Assembly (NCBI RefSeq): GCF_002979415.1
Contig: NZ_PCOT01000001.1
Location: forward strand, 1-64,000
Reading direction: 5' to 3'
Length of the DNA stretch: 64,000 nt
Origin: Microbacterium sp. MYb72
GTDB taxonomy: Bacteria > Actinomycetota > Actinomycetes > Actinomycetales > Microbacteriaceae
In this document: piece by piece, positions 8,241 to 17,500 of the stretch
Layout of the letters: each line of letters begins with the position of its first letter
Position numbering within the stretch: position 1 is the first letter of the stretch
Position numbers and translations under genes: made by a program
The notes under the pieces: generated by a model
The model's input: only the letters and a program-made list of their open reading frames with translations
The model's database searches: none
Told to the model about the DNA's origin: nothing

Positions 8241-8956
8241 GCGGCCGCGGCGTCCTGCTCATCGGCGCCAGCTCCGACATCGGCCTCGCGATCGCGCGCG
8301 CGTTCGCGTCCGACGGCGACGCCGTCGTCGGCGTCGGCCTCGAGCCCTCCGACGATCCGGTCTTCGCCCGCTACCTCGTCGCCGACTGCAGTCAGCCCGA
8401 GGCCGCGGACACCGCGGTCGCAGACGCCGTACAGGCACTGAACGGCCTCGACGTGGTCGTGCTCGCCGCAGGACGGATGCCGGTCAGCCCCGCGCATTCG
8501 ACGAGCGACGACGACTGGCGCGGAGCGCTGGGCGCGACCCTCGACTCCGCGTTCTTCGTCGCTCGCGCGGCGCTCCCGCATCTCGCTCGCGGCGCGGCGA
8601 TCGTCGCCGTGACGTCCGTGAACGCCTCCCTCGCCGCGCCGGGCCTGCCCGCGTACGCGGCGGCCAAGGCCGGCGTGGCCGGGCTCGTGCGTCAGCTGGC
8701 GCTCGAGTACGGTCCCCAGGGCATCCGCGTCAACGCGGTCGAGCCCGGCAGCATCTCCGCGATCGACACCGGAGAGAGCGAGGGCTACCCGCTCGGACGG
8801 ATCGGCCGACCGGACGAGGTCGCCTCCGTCGTCGCGTTCCTCGCGTCCGACGCCGCGTCGTTCGTGACCGGAGCGTCGATCGCCGTCGACGGCGGTCTCT
8901 CCATCTCCTCCCCCGCCGCGTGGCTCAAGCCCGTGCTGCGCGAGCGCTGGCTCTGA
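8237..8956 (+). CDS. SDR-family NAD(P)-dependent oxidoreductase
   Basis: 239-residue short-chain dehydrogenase. The cofactor loop is GASSDIG (the usual GASSGIG with Asp). The active site is S127 (VTSVNAS), Y140 and K144 (YAAAK). AVEPGSI and a C-terminal IAVDGGLSI are family landmarks. The GTG start overlaps the aldolase stop by four bases (GTGA), so translation is coupled. In this neighbourhood the likely role is oxidation of a sugar to its lactone, or interconversion of a keto sugar acid. A hairpin terminator follows. Confidence 0.85.
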   Translation: MSGRGVLLIGASSDIGLAIARAFASDGDAVVGVGLEPSDDPVFARYLVADCSQPEAADTAVADAVQALNGLDVVVLAAGRMPVSPAHSTSDDDWRGALGATLDSAFFVARAALPHLARGAAIVAVTSVNASLAAPGLPAYAAAKAGVAGLVRQLALEYGPQGIRVNAVEPGSISAIDTGESEGYPLGRIGRPDEVASVVAFLASDAASFVTGASIAVDGGLSISSPAAWLKPVLRERWL

Positions 8957-8980
8957 GACCTCACGCCTCGCATCGAGACG

Positions 8981-9017
8981 ACGAATGCCCCGCCGGAGAA
9001 TCCGGCGGGGCATTCGT
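8981..9017. terminator. Bidirectional terminator
   Basis: A perfect 17-bp stem (8981-8997 with 9001-9017) with a 3-base loop lies between the convergent SDR gene and the sugar-binding-protein gene. Confidence 0.85.
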
Positions 9018-9029
9018 GTGCGGTGGCTG

Positions 9030-10337
9030 CTACTTGTTGGAGTCGAGCAGCCCCTGCACCTCCTTCTTCAGAGCGTTGAGGCCGGCCTGCACGTCGACCT
9101 GGCCGGCGAGGATCGTGGCGATGCCGCCGCCGATGGCCGCGTCGATCTGCGCGGTCACGGCCACGCGGTCCCACGCAGCGCCTCGCGCGTGCTCGGAGAC
9201 CTCGGTCCGGAACGCCGCCTGGAACTTGTCGGCGGCGAGAGCGGGGATCTGGTCGGCGACCGTCTTCGCCGCCGGCGCCACCGCCGACCGCTCGTACAGC
9301 GCCGTCGCCGCCTTCACGTTGGTCGCGGCGTAGGTGATGAACTCGCGGCTCGTGAGCTCGCCCTCCCCCGCGCTCGCGAAGAGGCCGCTGCCCCATGCCC
9401 GGTTGTACGACTTCTTGCTGCCGACGGTCGGACGGGAGATCGCGCCGATGTTGTCGACGATGTTCTGCGCCCCGCCGTTGGTCTTCACGAAGGTCGACGC
9501 GAGGGGCGCGTCGTCGTACAGGGCCGTCCTGCCGCTGGCGAACAGGATGCGAGCATCGCTGCGTGCGACGTTGGTCTGCGTGAGGCCGTCGTCCTGCAGG
9601 GACTTGTACCAGGTGATCGCCTTGACGCTCTCCGCGTCGCCGAGCGTGCAGACGAGGTCGTCGGTCACGACATCGCTGCCGAAACCCCACATCCAGTGCA
9701 CGGCATCCTTCAGCTCCGAGGCCTTGGTCACCGCGGCGTACGGGATGAGGGACGAGTCCTGGGACTTGATCTTCTCGAGCGCCGTCGCGAACTTCTCGAC
9801 GGACATGCCGGAGGTGATCCCGACGCTCTTCGCGATCTCGCCGTTGGTGATGAGGCCGATGCCGGCCGCCGTCAGCGGCAGGACGAGCAGCTTGCCGTCC
9901 ATCGTGTACGAGTCCAGCACGCCCTGCGGGATGCCGAGGCCCTTGGCGAGGTCGGTGAGGTCGGCGAGCACGTTCATCGGGGTGAGCACCTGCCACCCGC
10001 CCGACTGCCCGACGCCGAGGAGCTTGCCGGAGCGTCCGGTGAGGGCGAGCTGCGTCGCGGCCTGGTCGTACGGGTAGATGACCGGGGCCACCTTCACGCC
10101 GGCCTTCGACGAGAACCCGTCGAGGATGCCCTGCCACGCGGGCTTGAGCGCCTCCTCGCCGAGGGAGTTGCCGTAGAAGTTGATGGTCTTCGCCTTCGTC
10201 GCCGCGTTCGTCGCGGTGACGGAGCCGGGACCGGCGGGGGTGGCGCAGCCCGCGAGGGTGAGGGCGCCGAGGGCGACCAGGGCTGTGCTTCCGCCGAGGA
10301 AGGCACGGCGGCTCAGCTGCGTGTTCGTGATGGTCAT
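9030..10337 (-). CDS. Carbohydrate ABC transporter solute-binding lipoprotein (family 1)
   Basis: 435 residues. The N-terminus combines a twin-arginine motif (R10-R11 in SRRAFLGG) with a lipobox ending at C31 (LAGC), so it is probably Tat-exported and lipid-anchored. The mature part starts KTINFYGNSLGEEALK, the opening beta strand of family 1 sugar-binding proteins. AAGGAG precedes the ATG. It is the last gene of a malF-malG-SBP operon on this strand. The ligand is unknown; context suggests a sugar acid or its oligomer. Confidence 0.9.
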   Translation of the reverse strand: MTITNTQLSRRAFLGGSTALVALGALTLAGCATPAGPGSVTATNAATKAKTINFYGNSLGEEALKPAWQGILDGFSSKAGVKVAPVIYPYDQAATQLALTGRSGKLLGVGQSGGWQVLTPMNVLADLTDLAKGLGIPQGVLDSYTMDGKLLVLPLTAAGIGLITNGEIAKSVGITSGMSVEKFATALEKIKSQDSSLIPYAAVTKASELKDAVHWMWGFGSDVVTDDLVCTLGDAESVKAITWYKSLQDDGLTQTNVARSDARILFASGRTALYDDAPLASTFVKTNGGAQNIVDNIGAISRPTVGSKKSYNRAWGSGLFASAGEGELTSREFITYAATNVKAATALYERSAVAPAAKTVADQIPALAADKFQAAFRTEVSEHARGAAWDRVAVTAQIDAAIGGGIATILAGQVDVQAGLNALKKEVQGLLDSNK

Positions 10338-10387
10338 GGAGACTGCTCCTTCATCGAGTTGTTCGGGTCGAGATGGTCATGGCGGCG

Positions 10388-11245
10388 CTATCCCTTCACC
10401 GCTCCGGCGGCGAGGCCGGAGACGAAGTAGCGCTGGAGGAGGACGAAGATGATCACGAGGGGAAGGGACGTGATGAGCGATGCCGCCATCAGCGCCGGCC
10501 AGTCGGCCGTCCCCTCGCGGATGAACGCCTGCGTGAGCCCCGCGGGCAGGGTCTGCTTGTCCGGTCCGGCGAGGGTGAGTGCGAAGAGCAGATCGCTCCA
10601 GCCCCGCATGAAGGCGAACATCGCGGCGGTGATGAGCCCCGGCACGACGAGGGGGAACACGATCCGGAACATGGTCCCCGTGCGCGAGAGTCCGTCGACC
10701 TTCGCGGCCTCGAGGATGTCGTCCGGCAGCCCGTCGATGATGCCCTTGAGCAGGAACACCGTGAGCGGGAGCGTGAACGTCGTGAACGAGATGATCAGAC
10801 CGGTGTAGGTGTAGAGCAGGCCGGCGGAGCTGAGCATCAGGTAGAGGGAGATCAGCAGCAGCGCTCCGGGGATGAGCTGCCCGATGAGGAACATGAACAT
10901 GATCGCGTTGCGCCCGCGGTAGCGGAACTTGGAGAGCGAGTAGGCCATGAGCCCGCCGACCAGGACGGCCAGCACCGCGGTGCCGGTCGAGACCACGACG
11001 CTGTTGCCGAGGTTCTTGATCAGCGCATCGTTCTGGAAGAAGCCGATGAAGTTCTCGAACGTCGGATCGACCGGGAAGAACGGACGATCCTGCGCGAAGA
11101 CGTCCTCCTTCTTCGTGAACGCCGTGGCGGTGAGCCAGTAGATCGGCAGCAGTCCGAACAGCGCGAGCAGCACGAGGCCGATGCGTCCGGGGAGCGAGAG
11201 GCGGGGGCGGATGATCGACTCTCCGATGTCGCGGCTGCGGCTCAT
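10388..11245 (-). CDS. Carbohydrate ABC transporter permease, MalG type
   Basis: 285-residue inner-membrane subunit with six predicted helices. The cytosolic EAA loop that docks the ATPase is EAAKVDGLSRTGTMFRIVFP. The ATG overlaps the stop of the upstream MalF-type gene by one base (TGATG), so the two are translationally coupled. No ATPase gene lies in the operon or elsewhere in this region; actinobacteria often use one shared MsiK-type ATPase for such importers. Confidence 0.92.
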   Translation of the reverse strand: MSRSRDIGESIIRPRLSLPGRIGLVLLALFGLLPIYWLTATAFTKKEDVFAQDRPFFPVDPTFENFIGFFQNDALIKNLGNSVVVSTGTAVLAVLVGGLMAYSLSKFRYRGRNAIMFMFLIGQLIPGALLLISLYLMLSSAGLLYTYTGLIISFTTFTLPLTVFLLKGIIDGLPDDILEAAKVDGLSRTGTMFRIVFPLVVPGLITAAMFAFMRGWSDLLFALTLAGPDKQTLPAGLTQAFIREGTADWPALMAASLITSLPLVIIFVLLQRYFVSGLAAGAVKG

Positions 11246-12177
11246 CACTTCTCCAGTCGTCGGTTGAGGAGCAGGTACCCGCTCGAGATGATCGCGAGGA
11301 GGACGAGCCAGAGGGCGCCCATCGCGGAGGCCTTGCCGAGTTCGTAGCTGCCGAACGCGAGCTGATAGAGGCTGAGCGCCAGGGTGGTCGTCGAGTCGCC
11401 GGGGCCACCGCCGGTCATCACGAAGATCGTGTCGAAGTTGCCGAAGTTGTAGATGAACTCCAGCACCGCGACGAGGGCGACGGGACCGGCGATGTGCGGG
11501 AGCGAGATGTAGCGGAATCGCTGCGACCGCGTGGCGCCGTCGATCGTGGCCGCCTCGATCTGCTCGCTGGGGAGCGTCTGGAGCACGGCGAGGGCGACGA
11601 CCATGATCCAGGGGAACGAGTGCCAGGTCTTCGCGATGATGACCGCGGCCATGGCGCCGACGGGGTTGCCGAGCATGCTGATCTCGGGAAGGCCGAAGAC
11701 GGCGAGCACGTGGTTGACCACGCCGTAGCTGTCGTTGAAGATCCAGGCCCAGAGGAAGGACACCACGACGCCGGGCAGCAGCCACGGGAGCATGAGCGCG
11801 CCGCGGAGGATGTTGCGTCCGCGGAGGCGGGAGTTGAGCAGGATCGCGAGCGCGACGCCCAGCACGAGGGGGAAGATCGTGGAGAGCGACGAGAAGACGA
11901 GGGTGGTGCCCAGCCGGGCGACGAACTCGTCCCACACCGCGACGTAGTTGTCGAACCCGACGAAGGTCCGCTCCGGGCGGAGGAGCGACTGATCGTACAG
12001 GCTCGTGCCGATGCTCGACACGAGCGGGAAGATCGCGATCACGAGGAACAGCAGGACCGCGGGAAGTGCGATCATGAATCCGAAGGTGCGATCCTTCGCG
12101 CCCAGCGTCGAGCGTCGACCGGAACGCGGTTCGACCCGTTCGCGTGTCTCGGGCCGCTCGAGGGTGGCTTGTGGCAT
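11245..12177 (-). CDS. Carbohydrate ABC transporter permease, MalF type
   Basis: About 310 residues with an unstructured charged N-terminus (to ~residue 30), then six predicted helices. The EAA loop reads EAATIDGATRSQRFRYISLP. Pairs with the MalG-type subunit. The start at ATG 12177 is preferred; an in-frame GTG at 12186 is possible. Neither has a strong Shine-Dalgarno. The long leader carries a 16-bp palindrome and, further up, a shared candidate operator. Confidence 0.92.
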   Translation of the reverse strand: MPQATLERPETRERVEPRSGRRSTLGAKDRTFGFMIALPAVLLFLVIAIFPLVSSIGTSLYDQSLLRPERTFVGFDNYVAVWDEFVARLGTTLVFSSLSTIFPLVLGVALAILLNSRLRGRNILRGALMLPWLLPGVVVSFLWAWIFNDSYGVVNHVLAVFGLPEISMLGNPVGAMAAVIIAKTWHSFPWIMVVALAVLQTLPSEQIEAATIDGATRSQRFRYISLPHIAGPVALVAVLEFIYNFGNFDTIFVMTGGGPGDSTTTLALSLYQLAFGSYELGKASAMGALWLVLLAIISSGYLLLNRRLEK

Positions 12178-12200
12178 TGCTTTCACTTTCGAGTAGGGAA

Positions 12201-12216
12201 GATCCCGTACGGGATC
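12201..12216. promoter_or_regulatory. 16-bp perfect palindrome in the malF leader
   Basis: GATCCCGTACGGGATC is fully self-complementary and lies 24 bases upstream of the malF-type start. It could be a dimeric repressor site or, as RNA, a hairpin close to the ribosome-binding region. Confidence 0.4.
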
Positions 12217-12284
12217 GTGCGCGTCGTCGTCACAGTCGTCGACGTTGACGTGCGGCTAGTCAACCACAATGCGGATGCGAAATC

Positions 12285-12298
12285 CACAAAATGCATAA
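12285..12298. promoter_or_regulatory. Candidate shared operator, site 2
   Basis: CACAAAATGCATAA matches the site at 7261-7274 at 12 of 14 positions. It lies in the divergent region between the importer operon and the IclR gene, where an autoregulated IclR protein would be expected to bind. Confidence 0.45.
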
Positions 12299-12314
12299 GA
12301 CACCCACATTTGCC

Positions 12315-12343
12315 TTGCTCGATGCCACTTCTCTCATTAGGAT
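12315..12343 (+). promoter_or_regulatory. Promoter of the IclR gene
   Basis: TTGCTC at 12315-12320 and TAGGAT at 12338-12343 are separated by 17 bp, a standard -35/-10 layout. The IclR start is 63 bases downstream. Confidence 0.45.
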
Positions 12344-12406
12344 GACTGGCAGCGGCGTGGAGTCGCGACGCCGCTGATGCGGCGCCAGCAAGGAGGAGGA
12401 GTCGAC

Positions 12407-13210
12407 ATGGCATCGGAATCGGTGGGAGGCACCCAGACCGTCGAACGGGCGATGTCGCTGCTCGCATGCTTCACCGAGGAGTCGGGAGAGCTGCGCGTCT
12501 CCGAGCTCTGCACGCTGACGGGCCTCGGCCAGTCCACGGTCTCGCGCATGATGTCGGCACTCGACCGCATGAAGTTCGTGGTGCAGGACGCACGCACCGG
12601 CCTCTACCGCCTCGGCCCCGCCGCGGTCGCGCTCGGCACGATCGCCCTCAACGGCTCCCCGATCCACCGCGCCTCCCGGCAGATCGCGCAGAACCTCGCC
12701 CGCCGCATCGAGATCGGCGTGAACGTCGCCGAGCTCAGCGGCTTCACCTTCACCTACCTCTGCAACTTCGAGGGCGCGCTCGCACCGAAGTCGTTCGCGA
12801 TGGCCGGCCGCACCGGCCCGCTGCACGCCACGGGCCTCGGCAAGGCTCTGCTGGCCGGGATGCCGTCGGCCGCGGTCGACGAGTACTTCCAGCAGTCCCC
12901 GCAGCGCTTCACCCCCCACACGATCGTCGACCGCGACGCCATGCAGACAGCCCTCGACGAGACCCGCAGCCGCGGGTACGCGACGGAGATCGAGGAGCTC
13001 GCCTTCGGCCGCGCCTGCATCGCGGCGCCGATCCGCAACAGGGCGGGAGAGGTCGTCGCCGCGCTCTCCGCGAGCGGACCGCTCTCGGTGCTGGATCTGC
13101 ACGCACCCCATCAGGAGCTCGCGCTGCAGCTGATCGAGGCGGCCGACGAGATCTCCGTGGCCCTGGGCTACAGCCCCTCCCGCTCCGCGTCGGCGTTCGC
13201 CGCGCTCTGA
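12407..13210 (+). CDS. IclR-family transcriptional regulator
   Basis: 267 residues. An N-terminal winged helix-turn-helix (residues ~8-70: TVERAMSLLACF, then LSELCTLTGLGQSTVSRMMSALDRM-like segments) precedes the IclR effector domain (GRTGPLHATGLGKALLAG, ATEIEELAFGRACIAAPI). AAGGAGGAGGAG lies right before ATG 12407, deciding the start. It is divergent from the sugar importer and directly upstream of the dehydratase. IclR proteins commonly sense aromatic or sugar-acid intermediates. It probably controls this locus. Confidence 0.92.
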   Translation: MASESVGGTQTVERAMSLLACFTEESGELRVSELCTLTGLGQSTVSRMMSALDRMKFVVQDARTGLYRLGPAAVALGTIALNGSPIHRASRQIAQNLARRIEIGVNVAELSGFTFTYLCNFEGALAPKSFAMAGRTGPLHATGLGKALLAGMPSAAVDEYFQQSPQRFTPHTIVDRDAMQTALDETRSRGYATEIEELAFGRACIAAPIRNRAGEVVAALSASGPLSVLDLHAPHQELALQLIEAADEISVALGYSPSRSASAFAAL

Positions 13211-13301
13211 CCCGCGGCGCGGCATCGACCGCGACGCTCGAATCCCTCGCCGAGGCACCCGCCATCGGCCTCTTCCCTCACGACTGTCTTCGGAGACCCC
13301 T

Positions 13302-14462
13302 GTGAAAATCGCGCGCGTGCAGACCTTCCCGCTCTTCCTGTCGAGGGAGGAAGCCGACGACTCCTACGCGGGCGACACGGGCGTGGCGCATCGCGGCTAC
13401 GTCATCCGACCGCCGTGGCGGAGCCTGTACTCCCCCGGCTACGAGACCCTGATGGTGAAGATCGAGACCGACGACGGCCTGGTCGGCTGGGGAGAGGCGC
13501 TCGCCCCCGTCGCCCCCGAGGTCGCCGCGGCGATCGTGGATCGTCTGCTCACGCCGCTCATCATTGGGGAGGACCCCCGTTCGGTGCGGACCCTCTGGCA
13601 CCGCATGACGGAGTCGATGCGCGAGCGCGGCCACCTCACCGGTCATCAGGCCGATGCGATGGCGGCGGTCGACATCGCCCTGTGGGACCTCTGGGGGCGC
13701 GCGACCGGACTCTCCGTGTCCGAACTCGCCGGCGGACGCTTCGCCGAGGTCCTGCCCGCCTATGTCTCCGGCATCCGCGGCGACGACGACGTGGAGCGCG
13801 CCGACAAGGCCGCCGCGCTCGTCGAGGCCGGCGTGCGCCGGATCAAGCTGCACCTCGGCACCGACATCCGCACCGACCTCGCGACCTTCGACGCGATCAA
13901 GGCGGTGCACCCTGACCTCGATCTCGCGCTCGACGCCCACTGGACGTACCGCCTCGGAGAGGCGAAGGCGCTCGGCCGCGAGCTCGACGACCGCAGGGCC
14001 TGGTTCTTCGAGGCGCCGCTGGCTCCGGAGGACGTCGAGGGGCACCGCGACCTCGCGGCGAGCCTCGCCACCCCCATCGCCGTGGGCGAGGCGATGCGCA
14101 GCCGCTTCGAGTTCGCCGACTGGCTCAGCCGCCGGGCGGTCGGGCTCACGCAGCCCGACATCGGACGCACGGGCATCACCGAGGGTCTCGCGATCGCCGC
14201 CGTGGCCGACGCGTTCCACGCCCAGGTCGCCCCTCACCACTCGGCCGCCTTCGGCATCGCGATGGCCGCGGGCGTGCACGTCGCGGCGAGCTCCGCCTCC
14301 CTGCTCGCGTTCGAGTACCAGCCGTTCACGCTTCCGGTGGCGAACCGCATCCTCACCACTCCGCTGGAGGTGCAGCCCGACGGCGGCTTCCTCGTCCCCA
14401 CCGGCCCCGGCCTCGGCGTCGAGGTCGACGAGGACGTGGTCCGCGGGTACGTGCGCAGCTGA
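13302..14462 (+). CDS. Enolase-superfamily sugar-acid dehydratase (mandelate racemase group)
   Basis: 386 residues, GTG start after GGAG. An N-terminal capping domain is followed by a TIM barrel. Metal ligands are D211, E237 and E263 with the family's regular 26-residue spacing. D211 is part of a D-A-H motif (H213), and H312/H313 sit in APHHSAAFG. K182 is in RIKLHLG. The Asp-x-His pattern plus the late His resembles the galactonate-dehydratase subgroup rather than mandelate racemase itself. Predicted reaction: dehydration of an aldonate to a 2-keto-3-deoxy sugar acid, feeding the aldolase at 7323. The exact substrate is open. Confidence 0.87.
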   Translation: MKIARVQTFPLFLSREEADDSYAGDTGVAHRGYVIRPPWRSLYSPGYETLMVKIETDDGLVGWGEALAPVAPEVAAAIVDRLLTPLIIGEDPRSVRTLWHRMTESMRERGHLTGHQADAMAAVDIALWDLWGRATGLSVSELAGGRFAEVLPAYVSGIRGDDDVERADKAAALVEAGVRRIKLHLGTDIRTDLATFDAIKAVHPDLDLALDAHWTYRLGEAKALGRELDDRRAWFFEAPLAPEDVEGHRDLAASLATPIAVGEAMRSRFEFADWLSRRAVGLTQPDIGRTGITEGLAIAAVADAFHAQVAPHHSAAFGIAMAAGVHVAASSASLLAFEYQPFTLPVANRILTTPLEVQPDGGFLVPTGPGLGVEVDEDVVRGYVRS

Positions 14463-14480
14463 GCGCAGCCGACCACGCAC

Positions 14481-14529
14481 ACGAGAAGGGGGTGCGCCGG
14501 GATCTCTCCCGGCGCACCCCCCTTCTCGT
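14481..14529. terminator. Bidirectional terminator
   Basis: A ~22-bp stem with one bulged C (14481-14502 with about 14507-14529) lies between the convergent dehydratase and large exported-protein genes. Confidence 0.85.
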
Positions 14530-14531
14530 CG

Positions 14532-17500
14532 TCAGTCGCCGATCCGGACGAACTGCGCCGCGCTCACGCGGTGGATGCTCGTGTTGCGCACCTCCAGCTT
14601 CACGACGCCGACCGCGCCTGCGCCGTAGCGGAACGTCCCGAGAGAGCGCCAGGCCGCGGCGCCAACGGTCTGGTCCACGATCACCTCCGTGCTGCCAGAC
14701 TCGTGCTGGACGATGTAGGCCGCGGACGTCGTGGTCGTGGGGTTCGTCGGGTACCAGACCGACACCCGGTAGAGCCCCGCCTGCGGCAGATTCGCGTTCC
14801 AGGTGACCGTGCTGCCCACCGAGTCGGCGTCGCTGTAGCGGGTGCGCGTGCCGTTCCACCCGGAGAGCCCGCTCGGGTACCACCGCCCCGCCTCGAGATA
14901 CCCGGGCCACGGGGACTGCGTGTGGGCGATCACGCCCTCGTCGGCGACCCGCACGAGCACCCCTCGCCGCAGCGTCTGATCCAGCCGCGCCTCGAACCTG
15001 ATCGTCGATCCGGGCGCGACGGTCGGTCCCGCCGTGACCGTCCACGAGTGCGTGAGGTCGGACCGCGGCGGCACCGTCACGACGGCATCCCGCTGGGCGA
15101 TGCTCCACGCCGTGGTTCCGTACAGCGACAGCGTCGCCTGCAGCGGGGTGACGCCCGTGTTGATGACGAGCGCGGTCAGGGTGGCGACAGCGCCGGGACC
15201 GCTCACGATCTCCTTGTCCGAGGTCAGCGACACGAGGCGGCGCCTGTCGATCACCTCGATGGGAGCCGGACGCAGAACGATCGGCGCCCCTCCGGGCACC
15301 GACAGGGATGCCGCGATCTGCACCTCCCCGAGCGGGGCAGCCGCCGCGATGACCGCCGCCGCCTCCACGCGGGCGGTGCCGTGCGCCGGGACGGACACCG
15401 CCGGCACGGGGCCCTCGAGCTGCCACCCGGTCGGGAGGGTCGCGGTGACCGACCCGCTGATCGCCGCGTTCGTGGCGTTGCGCACCTCGATCGTCAGCGG
15501 CACGCGATCCCCCGCCGTCCCCGTGGCCTGGGCGACGACGTCTCCCGCGACGCCGGAGTGCGCGCCGCTGATGCGCGAGGGCAGCCGCAGCGTGACCTCC
15601 GACGTGGTGACCCCACCCGCCGTGACCGTGTAGCTGATGCTCTTGGTCGGGTCGTCGACCCCGATCGTCCATTCGTAGGGGTAGCCCTTGGCCGGCGCCT
15701 GCTGCACGGGCTGCGAGCCGATGCGATAGCTCAGCGTGGCCGCCTGCTCGGTGTCGATCTGGACGTAGGCGTCGTACCCCTCCCCGCCCGGCCTGACCAG
15801 CAGCAGCCCGCGGACGAGCCCGTACTCCCCCGACGGATCGGAATCGACCTCGCTGAAGCTGTCGGATCCGTGGTCGACGATGTCGTCGGAGGGCAGCGCG
15901 GGGCGCTCGACGGTCACATCGCGCACGACGAGTGCGAGCAGGCCGTGCCCCGGGACCGTGACCGTGACCCTGCCGTTGTGCCCCGAGACGGACGAGCGAC
16001 TGCCGTCCGCCGCGACCAGTTCGACCACGGGTGCGGAGCCGCGAGGGATTCCGGTGAGGTCGCTGGACAGGTCGACCACGACCTGCTGCGCACCGGCGGC
16101 GGAGTTGGTGAGGCTGAGGTAGAGCGCGTCGTTGCCGACGCCGCCGATCCAGTTGACCAGGGGGTTGTCGAGCGAGATGAGACCCGCGGGGAGGTACGGC
16201 CAGACTCCGGTCTCGCCGAAGAACGTGCCGGGGGCGTGACCGTACGCGAAGAACTTGAAGTACGCGAAGTCAGCCTCGAACACATGCGGGAAGTCGATGC
16301 TGCCCGAGCTGCGGTAGAAGCTCTCGCTGATGAGGTAGTCCATCGCGAGCCCCAGCTGTGCGGGGGCGTGATGGAAGTAGTACCCGGTGATCCCGACGGG
16401 CCCGCTCGTGGCGAAGTCGGGCTTCATGTGGGCGACCTGGAACTGACGTCCGTAGTAGCCGGGGTAGGTCGTGAAGCGTCCGATCACCATGTTGTGCGCC
16501 ACATCGGCGAGCAGATCGTCGCCGGTGTGGTGCGCGAGCCGGAGCAGCGCCCCGGCCCAGCACGGGTTGAAGACGTAGCCGCCTCCCGGATCGGTCAGCG
16601 AGCTGACGCCCAGCTTGAACGACGACAGGGCCTCGAACGTGAGTCCTGACGGCGAGACGTACCACGCGGGAACGGTCTCGGTCGCGACGCTCGTCGTCGG
16701 ATAGCTCGGGAGCGAGCTGCGCGTCTCCCAGTCGTACTGCTGAGTGATCACGTGGCCGTCGGGGACGGTGACGTTCTGATCGGGGACCGGACGCACGGCC
16801 GTCTGCGTGATGAACCGCTGGGCTTCGCGGTACGCGCCGTCGAGGAACTCCGTGTCGCCGGTGACCTCGAACAGCTCAAGCAGGTCGACCCAGTACTTCG
16901 AGAAGCTGTAGGCGAATCCGCCGGGCGGCTGGCCGTTGCTGCGGTACGGGGTGAGGATCTGCTCGCGCGTGTACCTCTTGCCGATCAGGCTCGCCTCCGC
17001 GAGGTACGCGGGGTCTCCGGTGATCCGGTACGTGGCCAGGGCGTTCGAGAAGGGCGCCCTGCTCTGCCCGACGACGCCGGCCTTCGTGGCCTGCACGGCG
17101 AGGCGCTGGATCGACGCGTTGCGCCCGTGCGTGAGCTGATAGAGGGACGCGAGGTTCACGGCATCCGTGGCGATCTTGCCCAGCCGGTACTGCGTCGTGT
17201 CGTTGTACACGGGGCTGCCGATGACCGGCGAGTGCCCGATGCCCTTGCGGGAGAGCTGGTACTCGATGAGCGGTCGCGCTCGCCGCTCGTACAGGGTGCT
17301 GTCCGCCGTGCCCGTGAGGTAGTGCGCCGCCAGCACGACGCCGCTCGCGGCGGTGCGGACGGCATCCTCGTTCTCGACGTCGACGAATCCCTTGGCCCGG
17401 CTCCACCAGCCCGAGAACGACGGGATGTAGTCGGTCGAGTCGTCGCCGTTCGGCTCGATGGCGATGAGCTCGGTCATCGAGTGCACGGCGTCGGTCAGGG

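Noticed and set aside
14571..16649. 692-codon open frame on the plus strand inside the 1340-residue gene
   Set aside because: Composition-driven shadow; no family motifs, no ribosome-binding site, and the minus strand carries a Tat signal and domain sequence.
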